Assembly: GCA_003486705.1 (NCBI GenBank)
Contig: DNGE01000079.1
Span: 369-10,253 of the forward strand
Reading direction: 5' to 3'
DNA from: Bacillota bacterium
Lineage (GTDB): Bacteria > Bacillota_I > Bacilli_A > MOL361 > Turicibacteraceae
DNA length: 9,885 bases
The position numbers were made by a program, and so were the translations under genes. Below are positions 1 to 5,668 of the stretch, piece after piece (within the stretch, counting starts at the first letter, position 1; each line of letters begins with the position of its first letter). The notes beneath the pieces were generated by a model. The model had not been told where the DNA came from. It did not search any database and was given only the letters and a program-made list of their open reading frames with translations.

Positions 1-87
1 TCTATCTTGATATAGCGCCATTTTTCTTGCTTTCATTACACACTTTAGATTTACAGCTACATTTATCTCCCTAAAAGGATTTTATAT

Positions 88-101
88 GACCTAGATAGGT
101 C
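88..101. repeat. 14-bp inverted repeat GACCTA-GA-TAGGTC
   Basis: Two perfect 6-base arms are separated by two bases, and the run TTTTTT begins seven bases after the right arm (GACCTAGATAGGTC, then TTAGTG). It could be the tail of a weak terminator for a gene left of the window, read as a 5-bp stem with a four-base loop, or an operator. It lies about 95 bases upstream of the proposed promoter of the first ferredoxin, too far for simple promoter blocking. No known regulator motif is recognised in it. Confidence 0.35.
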
Positions 102-129
102 TTAGTGTTTTTTCGTTCCCCTTTCTAAT

Positions 130-159
130 ATGAGCCCCCCTCATCTAGCTAAGTTAGAT
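130..159. repeat. Two adjacent small inverted repeats
   Basis: ATGAG-CCCCC-CTCAT (130-144) is followed, with a two-base overlap, by ATCTA-GCTAAGT-TAGAT (143-159), which runs directly into TTTTTAC. The second hairpin followed by T residues has the form of a very weak rho-independent terminator. The C-run is the only such block in an otherwise A+T-rich leader. Together with the repeat at 88-101 these make 1-180 look like the 3' end and trailer of an upstream transcript. No protein-coding gene is seen in 1-281. Confidence 0.3.
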
Positions 160-179
160 TTTTACTTATTTTAATCCAT

Positions 180-219
180 AAGGTTTACCTTGAAATAAGT
201 TTATATCTAATTGTATAAC
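180..219 (+). promoter_or_regulatory. Probable promoter of the ferredoxin-hcp operon with overlapping palindrome
   Basis: A -35-like TTGAAA (190-195), an 18-base spacer and a -10-like TATAAC (214-219) predict transcription starting near 226, about 55 bases before the ferredoxin start codon. AAGGT-TT-ACCTT (180-191), a near-perfect palindrome, overlaps the left edge of the -35 element, where an activator or repressor could bind. It does not match the Crp/Fnr-type sites found in 5297-5668, so this operon appears to be controlled differently from hcp2. The promoter call rests on motif spacing only. Confidence 0.4.
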
Positions 220-281
220 TTTAACCTAATACGATAAGACTAATTCGGAATGATACCCTAAAAATGAAAAGGAGTTTTTTT

Positions 282-470
282 ATGAAAGCATTTGTTGACC
301 ACGATACATGTATTGGTTGTGAAGCTTGCGTTGGAATATGTCCAGAAGTCTTTCACATGAATGACGATGGAAAATCAGTTCCAATTGAGTCAGATATTCC
401 AAATGAATTACTTGATACAGCAAAAGATGCTGAAGAAAGTTGTCCAGTCGATGCTATTTCTATTCACTAG
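282..470 (+). CDS. Small single-[4Fe-4S] ferredoxin (partner of Hcp 1)
   Basis: This 62-residue soluble ferredoxin is a one-electron carrier. Cys10, Cys13 and Cys16 (CIGCEAC) plus Cys54 in the C-terminal CPVDAIS motif are the four expected ligands of one [4Fe-4S] cluster, the pattern of Thermotoga- and Bacillus-type monocluster ferredoxins. Cys20 (CP) is also present. In Thermotoga ferredoxin the equivalent cysteine forms a disulfide, but no second partner cysteine is visible here. The protein is acidic, as usual for the family. I chose the ATG at 282 because AAAAGGAG (267-274) ends seven bases before it; the in-frame ATG at 264 lies upstream of that site and cannot use it. The gene ends 31 bases before hcp, so the two are very likely cotranscribed and this protein is the likely electron donor to that Hcp. 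It is about 55% identical, by my count, to the second ferredoxin at 3129-3323. Confidence 0.93.
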   Translation: MKAFVDHDTCIGCEACVGICPEVFHMNDDGKSVPIESDIPNELLDTAKDAEESCPVDAISIH

Positions 471-501
471 TTTAGCATCTTCAATATAAGGAGGACTTAT
501 A

Positions 502-2157
502 ATGAGTCATGCAATGTTTTGTTACCAATGTGAACAAACAGCTAATGGAAAAGGTTGTACGAAAATCGGTGTTTGCGGAAAAACACCTGAAGTTGCTGCC
601 CTACAAGATTTATTAATTTATCAATTACAAGGTATTTCTATTTATGCCACTTCTCTCATTGAGCAAGGACAAACGATTAATAAAGATATTGTTAAATTCG
701 TTGAGAATGGCCTCTTTACGACGTTAACTAATGTTAACTTTGATGCCGATGTCCACGTTGAACTATTAAAACAATCTGCTCAAATAAAATCACAATTACA
801 GCAACTTGCTACAAATTGTTCAACAAGTTCAGAACAAGCCCTTTATGTGCTAAGTCAGACAAAAGATGATATGTTAAAAGATGCGGTTAAAGCTGGTATT
901 ATGTATAATCAGACAAAAGATGCTGATATTCGTTCATTACAACAAACTGTTATTTACTGTTTGAAAGGAATTAGTGCTTATGGGCATCAGGCTCGTTGTT
1001 TAGGTTATCATAGTGATGAAGTTGATCATTTCTATTTTACAGCGCTTGCTGCAACAACAGATGATGAAAAAACTTTAGAAGAATTAATTCAATTAACAGT
1101 TAAAGCAGGAGAAATATCAGTTGCCGTTATGGCTGTTTTAGATCAAGCTAATACAACAAAATACGAACATCCAACACCTAATAAAGTAAATGTTAACATC
1201 AAAAAAGGTCCATTTATTATTGTATCAGGACACGATTTATTTGATTTAGAGATGTTATTAGAACAAACAAAAGATAAAGGAATTAACATTTATACACATG
1301 GAGAGATGATTCCATCTCACGGCTATCCAGGGTTAAAGAAATATAAACATTTAGTCGGAAACTTTGGTAGTGCTTGGCAAAACCAACAAAAAGAATTTGA
1401 TGGCATCCCGGGGTGTATCTTAATGACAACAAATTGTATGATGAAACCTCGTGATTCATACAAAGATAGAATCTTTACAACAAGTGTGGTTGGAATGGAT
1501 GGATGTACGTACATTGCAGCTGATGCTCATGGCTATAAAGACTTTACACCGATTATTGACAAAGCCTTAGCATTAGGTGGATTTGAAAAGAATGAAAAAG
1601 AACATGAAATCTTAGTCGGCTTCGGGCATCAATCAACACTATCAAATGCCGAAGCTATTATTGATGCTGTTCAAAAGGGTAAACTCCGTCACTTCTTCTT
1701 AATCGGTGGTTGCGATGGAGCACGTGCTGGACGAAATTACTACACAGAGTTTGCACAAAAAGTGCCTGAAGATTGCGTTATTTTAACACTTGCTTGTGGT
1801 AAATATCGCTTTAATAAGTTAGATTTTGGAACAGTAGCTGGATTACCACGTTTACTTGATGTTGGACAATGTAATGATGCTTATTCAGCTGTTCGCATTG
1901 CTCTTGCTCTTGCTGATGCATTCAAAACTGATGTTAATGGATTACCACTATCTATTGTCTTATCTTGGTATGAACAAAAAGCAGTTGCTGATCTTTTAGC
2001 CTTACTTTCTTTAAATGTAAAAGGGATATATTTAGGCCCTTCATTACCAGCCTTTTTAACACCTAATGTTTTACAATACTTAGTTGATACATATAATCTC
2101 AAACCAATCTCAACGGTAGAAGATGATTTAAAATCTTGTTTACAACAACATGTTTAA
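502..2157 (+). CDS. hcp: Hybrid-cluster protein (hydroxylamine/NO reductase), class I, copy 1
   Basis: This 551-residue cytoplasmic protein is a full-length Hcp. Family members reduce hydroxylamine to ammonia in vitro and NO to N2O in vivo, and protect against nitrosative stress. The N-terminal cluster motif is Cys7-x2-Cys10-x8-Cys19-x5-Cys25, the class I ([4Fe-4S]) spacing, not the longer spacing of the E. coli class II protein. All hybrid-cluster ligands known from Desulfovibrio Hcp are present: His244 (GHD), Glu268 (HGEM), Cys312 (TTNC), Cys404 (GGCDG), Cys432 (ACGKY), Cys457 (GQCND) and Glu491 with Lys493 (WYEQKAV). The start at 502 is set by AAGGAGGA at 488-495. The stretch after Cys312 is unusual: MMKP replaces the common LVPP, and GMDGCTYI stands where the second copy has a TGHP segment. 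Its C-terminal half (ACGKYRFNKLDFG) resembles clostridial and archaeal Hcps more than copy 2 does. It follows its ferredoxin gene and ends in a hairpin. Confidence 0.96.
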   Translation: MSHAMFCYQCEQTANGKGCTKIGVCGKTPEVAALQDLLIYQLQGISIYATSLIEQGQTINKDIVKFVENGLFTTLTNVNFDADVHVELLKQSAQIKSQLQQLATNCSTSSEQALYVLSQTKDDMLKDAVKAGIMYNQTKDADIRSLQQTVIYCLKGISAYGHQARCLGYHSDEVDHFYFTALAATTDDEKTLEELIQLTVKAGEISVAVMAVLDQANTTKYEHPTPNKVNVNIKKGPFIIVSGHDLFDLEMLLEQTKDKGINIYTHGEMIPSHGYPGLKKYKHLVGNFGSAWQNQQKEFDGIPGCILMTTNCMMKPRDSYKDRIFTTSVVGMDGCTYIAADAHGYKDFTPIIDKALALGGFEKNEKEHEILVGFGHQSTLSNAEAIIDAVQKGKLRHFFLIGGCDGARAGRNYYTEFAQKVPEDCVILTLACGKYRFNKLDFGTVAGLPRLLDVGQCNDAYSAVRIALALADAFKTDVNGLPLSIVLSWYEQKAVADLLALLSLNVKGIYLGPSLPAFLTPNVLQYLVDTYNLKPISTVEDDLKSCLQQHV

Positions 2158-2181
2158 ATGGACAACCTAATAATTCGTGAC

Positions 2182-2215
2182 ATAAGGTGGATGGGTAATA
2201 ACTCATCCACCTTAT
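2182..2215. terminator. Strong hairpin after hcp copy 1
   Basis: A perfect 12-bp stem (ATAAGGTGGATG at 2182-2193 with its complement at 2204-2215) can be extended by two inner pairs around a G-U wobble to leave an AATA loop. It begins 25 bases after the hcp stop codon. The downstream T-tract is weak (TTATTTCATTA), so it may terminate only partly or mainly protect the 3' end of the ferredoxin-hcp message. It separates that operon from the regulator gene. Confidence 0.75.
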
Positions 2216-2244
2216 TTCATTACTCAATTAAATTATTGTATTAT

Positions 2245-2281
2245 TTGTATTAGTAAACCACCTATGTTAATATGTTTAACA
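2245..2281 (+). promoter_or_regulatory. Candidate promoter and 17-bp palindrome before the Crp/Fnr gene
   Basis: TGTTAA-TATGT-TTAACA (2265-2281) is an inverted repeat with perfect 6-base arms, 40 bases before the regulator's start codon. A modest promoter, TTGTAT (2245-2250), 17 bases, TAATAT (2268-2273), would place the palindrome across the -10 box, the expected layout for a repressor or for autoregulation. The repeat differs from the TGATT-type sites at 5357-5372 and 5544-5559, so it is not clearly a site for the regulator itself. Promoter boxes match the consensus at four of six positions each. Confidence 0.4.
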
Positions 2282-2321
2282 CCTAAAGAAAAACAAATCT
2301 GTTATCAAAGGGGGTTACGGA

Positions 2322-3017
2322 ATGAGTTGTACACGATGCCAAGATAAATTTTGTACCTATAAGGTACCAATTTTTAAAAACTTTAATTGTTCAGAAGTTG
2401 ACGAACTATTAAAAGTCATTGAACATAAACAATACAAAAAAGGTGAGATTTTATTTAACGAAGGTGACCTCGCTAATACATTGTATATTATTAATGAAGG
2501 AAGCCTTAAATTATTCAGATATACTAAAGATGGGAAAGAGCAGATTTTACATATTTTAAAAGCAGGTGATTTTTTTGGCGAACTTCAGTTACTTAAAGAA
2601 ACAAATTTTGAATGCTACGCTAAAGCACTAGAAGATTGTAATGTTTGTACCTTAACAAAAGAACATTTTCATCAGCTTATGTTACAAAAATCTGAAATGA
2701 GTTTTAAAGTCTTAGAAGTCGTTAGTGACCGATTAGTTCATTTAGAAAAACTAGCTATCTTATTATCAGACAATGATACAGAAGCTAAGCTTGCTTATTT
2801 ATTACTTGAATTAGCTGAGCAATATGGAAATAAGACTGGCTCAACTATTCAAATCAATCTTCCATTCTCACGAGAGGAAATGGCAAATTATACAGGTCTC
2901 ACAAGAGAAACCATTAGTCGAAAATTAAAGATTTTTAGTGATCAAGGCATTATCAATATCATTGGCCACAAAAAAATTGAAATCTTAGATGTTGACTATT
3001 TTAAACAATTAATATAA
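2322..3017 (+). CDS. Crp/Fnr-family regulator with FNR-like cysteines
   Basis: This 231-residue transcription factor has a cyclic-nucleotide-binding-type beta roll (about 16-120, including the motifs GEILFNEGD and GDFFGELQLL), a dimerisation helix (about 125-150) and a C-terminal winged helix-turn-helix (about 178-226). Cys3-x2-Cys6-x4-Cys11 at the N-terminus, and Cys109 in ALEDCNVC, align with the four [4Fe-4S] ligands of E. coli FNR (Cys20, 23, 29, 122); the last spacing is one residue shorter. Cys23, Cys98 and Cys106 are extra. The recognition helix reads T-R-E-T-I-S-R (194-200): Glu196, Ser199 and Arg200 match the DNA-reading residues of FNR, while Arg195 matches CRP. The purine-rich AAAGGGGG at 2307-2314 sets the start at 2322. 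It lies between two hcp modules, and operators fitting its predicted specificity occur before hcp2 and gapN, so control of nitrosative or oxygen response is likely. An HcpR-type role is the main reading; the ligand is not proven. Confidence 0.92.
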   Translation: MSCTRCQDKFCTYKVPIFKNFNCSEVDELLKVIEHKQYKKGEILFNEGDLANTLYIINEGSLKLFRYTKDGKEQILHILKAGDFFGELQLLKETNFECYAKALEDCNVCTLTKEHFHQLMLQKSEMSFKVLEVVSDRLVHLEKLAILLSDNDTEAKLAYLLLELAEQYGNKTGSTIQINLPFSREEMANYTGLTRETISRKLKIFSDQGIINIIGHKKIEILDVDYFKQLI

Positions 3018-3058
3018 AAGCAGAATGCCACACAAATATGTGGCATTCTGCTTTTTTT
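3018..3058. terminator. Bidirectional terminator between the regulator and ferredoxin 2
   Basis: A perfect 15-bp stem (3018-3032 with 3039-3053, key sequence GCAGAATGCCACA) and a six-base loop are followed by seven T residues (3052-3058). It begins directly after the regulator's stop codon. On the minus strand the same hairpin is followed by TTTTATATT, so it can also stop transcripts coming from the convergent ferredoxin 2 gene, whose stop codon is about 75 bases away. Confidence 0.92.
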
Positions 3059-3128
3059 GTATCGTGTTTTTGAATTTGGATTACTTATAAGTGAAGCTTA
3101 CTAGAAATCAGTCGGCTAAACCTTATGA

Positions 3129-3323
3129 TTATTCGCCTACGATACTAATAGCATCTACAGGACAACAATCTCTTGCTTCTTCAGCTAAACTTAAAATTTC
3201 AGCTTTAATTTGATCAACAATTGGAACTGAAATACCTTCATCGTCTATTTCATAAATTTCAGGAGCAATGCTTACACAAGCACCACATCCAATACATACG
3301 TCACGATCAACAATTGTTTTCAT
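3129..3323 (-). CDS. Small single-[4Fe-4S] ferredoxin (near Hcp 2)
   Basis: This second monocluster ferredoxin has 64 residues. Cys10, Cys13 and Cys16 (CIGCGAC) and Cys54 (CCPVDAIS) are the predicted [4Fe-4S] ligands. The cysteine found at position 20 in the other ferredoxin is alanine here (SIAPEIY), and there is an additional Cys53 beside the fourth ligand. Three ATGs stand close together. AAGGAG (minus strand, 3338-3333) abuts the first (3332), leaves six bases to the second (3326) and nine to the third (3323). I chose the third because its MKTIVD start aligns exactly with the MKAFVD start of the first ferredoxin; 3326 is equally possible. It lies 326 bases downstream of hcp copy 2 on the same strand, far enough to suggest its own promoter, although read-through is possible. 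A role as electron donor to Hcp 2 is inferred from this placement and from the pairing of the other copy. Confidence 0.92.
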   Translation of the reverse strand: MKTIVDRDVCIGCGACVSIAPEIYEIDDEGISVPIVDQIKAEILSLAEEARDCCPVDAISIVGE

Positions 3324-3649
3324 CATATACATCTCCTTATTCTCACTAAAAATATATGAGTTGTAAAGACAACTATAAAAGATTACAACTCTATCTTGTC
3401 TTAATAACTTATCATGATAGTATCTAAATCAGTAAATAAATATCACTATCTTTACATTGCTAGGTCTGTTATATCAATAAAATTTAACTTGGCAAGGCTT
3501 ATCTTTTGATTTAATAGCTTTGGTAAAGATGTGAGGACATTAACAATCTATCTAATAAATAATGTGAGCTATATTTCCTTTTTATATATATCCATATAAA
3601 TTACTTTTTCTAACACCTAGTCTAGTCAACCACGTTCTAGGGTGAACAT
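3324..3649 (-). other. 326-base non-coding spacer between hcp 2 and ferredoxin 2
   Basis: I find no convincing coding sequence here. On the minus strand it is the leader of ferredoxin 2 and the trailer of hcp 2. Visible structure includes an 8-base inverted repeat ATCTTTAC (3448-3455) with GTAAAGAT (3523-3530). This encloses an imperfect hairpin pairing AAGGCT(T)AT near 3494-3502 with ATAGCTTT near 3514-3521. There is also a 10-bp palindrome TATCATGATA (3410-3419). Near the hcp 2 end, CACCCTAG and CTAGGTG (within about 3615-3645) can pair with one bulge. No long T-tract follows hcp 2, so no ordinary terminator is seen. The nested pairing could be an RNA leader element, but it matches no riboswitch class that I recognise. 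Confidence 0.45.
3359..3390. repeat. AGTTGT/ACAACT half-site cluster upstream of ferredoxin 2
   Basis: AGTTGT-AAAG-ACAACT (3359-3374) is a 16-bp inverted repeat with perfect 6-base arms. A third copy of the ACAACT half follows at 3385-3390. The cluster is 21 to 52 bases upstream of the ferredoxin 2 ribosome binding site, so it overlaps its likely promoter or leader. It could be an operator for an unidentified regulator or a 6-bp hairpin in the message. It does not resemble the Crp/Fnr or Fur sites elsewhere in the window. Confidence 0.4.
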
Positions 3650-5296
3650 TTATTTTAAGAGTGTTTGTAAATCATTTTCTACTGTTGTAATTCCTGCAAC
3701 CGAAAAGTTTTCAACTAAAACTTTAAGCACATTTGGTGATATAAAAGCAGGTAAAGTAGGACCTAAATGAATATTTTTAACACCTAAATATAATAACGAT
3801 AATAAAACGATAACCGCTTTTTGTTCATACCAAGCAATATTATATGAAATAGGTAAATCATTTATATCTTCTAATCCTAATGCTTCTTTTAATTTTAAAG
3901 CAATGACAACTAATGAATAAGAATCATTACATTGACCGGCATCTAACACTCTTGGAATACCATTAATATTTCCTAAGTTAAGCTTATTATATTTATATTT
4001 GGCACAACCTGCGGTTAAAATAACCGCATCATTTGGAAGTTGTTGTGCAAAGTCTTTATAATAGGTGCGTTCTTTATGGCGTCCATCACATCCACCCATT
4101 ACAACAAAGTTTTTAATGTCTCCATCTTTTATTGCGCCAACCACAGAATCGGCAAGCGACAATACTTGATTATGAGCAAATCCTCCAATAATTTCACCCT
4201 TTTCAATTTCAGTCGGTTTTGTACATGTTAAGGCATGTTCAATAACTGAGCTAAAATCTTTAGAACCATCTTCTAATACAGGAATGACTTTAAAATCTGG
4301 ATGCCCTGTATTTCCCGTTGTATACACACGATCGGTGTACGTACAGTTTTTACGTGGGGGAACTAAACAGTTTGTTGTAAAAACAATAGGACCATTAAAT
4401 GTTTCAAATTCTTTTGTTTGTTCATGCCACGCATTACCATAGTTTCCAAACAGGTGAGGATATTTTTTAAGTTCAGGATAATAATGGGCTGGCAACATCT
4501 CACTATGTGTGTAAATATCAATTCCTTTATCCATGGTTTGGTCTAATAACTGCTTCATGTCATGTAGATCATGACCTGTTATTAAAATACCAGGATTTTT
4601 TCCAACCCCAATGTTTACCTTTGTCATTTCTGGATGTCCAAATGATGATGTATTGGCTTGATCTAATAAAGCCATCGCAGACACACCAACTTTCCCTAGC
4701 TCAAGTGCCATGGCAGTATAGGCTGCAACATCTAATTCTTTACTTATTAACGATGCCATAAATTGATGCATGGCATTAAAAATTTCGTCATTTAAATAGC
4801 CAAGTTTCTCAGCATGAGAGGCATAAGCCGCTAATCCTTTTAATCCGAATAAAATTAATTCTCGTAATGAGCGGATGTCTTCATCTTCTGTTACTGAATG
4901 AATGGCAACACTAAGTGCTTTTGCAATCATTGTTTGTTTGTCTGAAACTTTAAAATTAACAACATCATGTTTTAAGATCGGTAAATTTTGATCCTCAACT
5001 AAATCTTTTAACTTATTTCGTAAGGTCACACTTTCTTCTATACGATAAACAAATTCCTCTTCATCGAAATTTGCATTTGTAATTGTTGCAAATAAACCTT
5101 CTGTCACAAATAAGTCAACCTCATTTGTTTCATATCCTAATTTTTTAACTTCAATCGCTAAACTAGATAAGCCAACTAATGAATAAATAAAAGTATCCAT
5201 TAACGCACTTAATTCAGGTGATTTTCCACACACCCCGATAATGGTGCACCCAATTCCTTTTGACGCTTCTTGACACTGATTACAAAACATATCCAT
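3650..5296 (-). CDS. hcp: Hybrid-cluster protein (hydroxylamine/NO reductase), class I, copy 2
   Basis: This 548-residue Hcp carries the N-terminal [4Fe-4S] motif Cys5-x2-Cys8-x8-Cys17-x5-Cys23 and a complete hybrid-cluster ligand set: His242 (GHD), Glu266 (HSEM), Cys310 (TTNC), Cys403 (GGCDG), Cys431 (AGCAKY), Cys456 (GQCND) and Glu491 with Lys493 (WYEQKAV). Unlike copy 1 it keeps the common LVPP and TGHP segments and the AGCAKYKYNKLNLG block typical of Desulfovibrio and enterobacterial Hcps. The two are therefore distant paralogues and not a recent duplication. A longer reading from a GTG at 5305 is possible, but that GTG is part of the ribosome binding site AAGAGGTG (5310-5303). The ATG at 5296 lies six bases after it; the ATG at 5290 would give the minimal family start MFCNQC. 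Its promoter has a Crp/Fnr operator at the activator position. It diverges from gapN. The expected role is NO or hydroxylamine reduction in the cytoplasm. Confidence 0.96.
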   Translation of the reverse strand: MDMFCNQCQEASKGIGCTIIGVCGKSPELSALMDTFIYSLVGLSSLAIEVKKLGYETNEVDLFVTEGLFATITNANFDEEEFVYRIEESVTLRNKLKDLVEDQNLPILKHDVVNFKVSDKQTMIAKALSVAIHSVTEDEDIRSLRELILFGLKGLAAYASHAEKLGYLNDEIFNAMHQFMASLISKELDVAAYTAMALELGKVGVSAMALLDQANTSSFGHPEMTKVNIGVGKNPGILITGHDLHDMKQLLDQTMDKGIDIYTHSEMLPAHYYPELKKYPHLFGNYGNAWHEQTKEFETFNGPIVFTTNCLVPPRKNCTYTDRVYTTGNTGHPDFKVIPVLEDGSKDFSSVIEHALTCTKPTEIEKGEIIGGFAHNQVLSLADSVVGAIKDGDIKNFVVMGGCDGRHKERTYYKDFAQQLPNDAVILTAGCAKYKYNKLNLGNINGIPRVLDAGQCNDSYSLVVIALKLKEALGLEDINDLPISYNIAWYEQKAVIVLLSLLYLGVKNIHLGPTLPAFISPNVLKVLVENFSVAGITTVENDLQTLLK

Positions 5297-5328
5297 TTTT
5301 TTCACCTCTTTATTAATGTTCGAGACTC

Positions 5329-5334
5329 ATTTTA
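5329..5334 (-). promoter_or_regulatory. hcp: hcp 2 promoter, -10 element
   Basis: On the minus strand TAAAAT (5334 to 5329) is a near-consensus -10 box that would start transcription near 5323, some 27 bases before the hcp 2 start codon. The hexamer at the -35 position (AGTTTT, 5357-5352) is unlike TTGACA, as expected of a promoter that needs an activator. The Crp/Fnr operator at 5357-5372 is centred 41.5 bases upstream of that start, the classic class II position. Confidence 0.6.
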
Positions 5335-5356
5335 CGTAAAAAAGCAATGAAAAAAC

Positions 5357-5372
5357 TGTGATTGCAATCAAA
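5357..5372. promoter_or_regulatory. Crp/Fnr-type operator for hcp 2
   Basis: TGTGATTGCAATCAAA contains a perfect 12-bp palindrome, TGATTGCAATCA (5359-5370). It fits the FNR consensus TTGAT-N4-ATCAA at nine of ten positions and the CRP consensus TGTGA-N6-TCACA at nine of ten. It shares 12 of 16 bases with the second site at 5544-5559. Its centre (5364.5) is 41.5 bases from the start predicted by the hcp 2 -10 box. The regulator at 2322-3017, whose recognition helix mixes FNR and CRP residues, is the obvious candidate to bind it. Confidence 0.75.
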
Positions 5373-5514
5373 TTTTAGAAATCTTATAACATTTTGGATA
5401 ATCATGACTTAAACTGTTATGCCATTACAACGCCATTTACTTGATTCCCTTCTTTATATTAAAGAAACAGCTTTATATTCTTTAAAGCTTATTTACATTG
5501 AATCTTTTTATATT

Positions 5515-5529
5515 TGATAATTATTATCA
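5515..5529. promoter_or_regulatory. Perfect 7-1-7 Fur box
   Basis: TGATAAT-T-ATTATCA is an exact match to the Bacillus 7-1-7 Fur operator (TGATAATnATTATCA). It differs from the PerR (TTATAAT) and Zur (TCGTAAT) versions at the discriminating bases. It overlaps a possible second gapN promoter, TTGAAT (5498-5503), 18 bases, TATTAT (5522-5527), which Fur would block. Relative to the Crp/Fnr-dependent gapN start near 5593 it lies around -71. This suggests iron-dependent repression of the gapN-reductase operon. No Fur-family gene is in the window. Confidence 0.7.
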
Positions 5530-5543
5530 TTTATTTCTGTAAT

Positions 5544-5559
5544 TTTGATTTGAATCATA
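5544..5559. promoter_or_regulatory. Crp/Fnr-type operator for gapN
   Basis: TTTGATTTGAATCATA matches TTGAT-N4-ATCAA at nine of ten positions (5545-5558). It shares the pattern T-n-TGATT-nn-AATCA-n-A with the hcp 2 site. Its centre (5551.5) is 41.5 bases upstream of the start near 5593 predicted from the -10 box at 5581-5586, so the geometry of the hcp 2 promoter is repeated exactly. Confidence 0.7.
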
Positions 5560-5580
5560 TTTTAAAATAGCCATTCTCGT

Positions 5581-5586
5581 TATAAT
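5581..5586 (+). promoter_or_regulatory. gapN: gapN promoter, -10 element
   Basis: A consensus TATAAT with no recognisable -35 hexamer 17 bases upstream, consistent with dependence on the activator site at 5544-5559. Transcription is expected near 5593, giving a leader of about 76 bases. That leader holds the inverted repeat CAACA-GA-TGTTG (5598-5609), which could be another operator or a small hairpin. Confidence 0.6.
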
Positions 5587-5668
5587 AAGCCCATGAACAA
5601 CAGATGTTGCGTCATATGATTGAAAGATATACAAAATTAATAATTAATAATAGAAAAGAGGGGTCATC

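Noticed and set aside
264..281. Longer N-terminus for ferredoxin 1 (start at 264)
   Set aside because: The ribosome binding site AAAAGGAG lies between this ATG and the one at 282, and the family begins at MKAFVD.
1323..2102. Minus-strand open frames inside hcp 1
   Set aside because: They are antisense to conserved Hcp coding sequence and resemble no family known to me.
182..2259. GGTTTAC (182-188) and its complement GTAAACC (2253-2259) as a shared operator
   Set aside because: Only seven bases match and the surrounding symmetry differs, so common regulation is not supported.
4040..4761. Plus-strand open frames inside hcp 2
   Set aside because: They lie opposite conserved ligand motifs of Hcp and lack convincing starts.
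5297..5305. GTG start for hcp 2 at 5305
   Set aside because: The GTG is part of the Shine-Dalgarno sequence AAGAGGTG; the ATG at 5296 has proper spacing and Hcp proteins start close to MFC.
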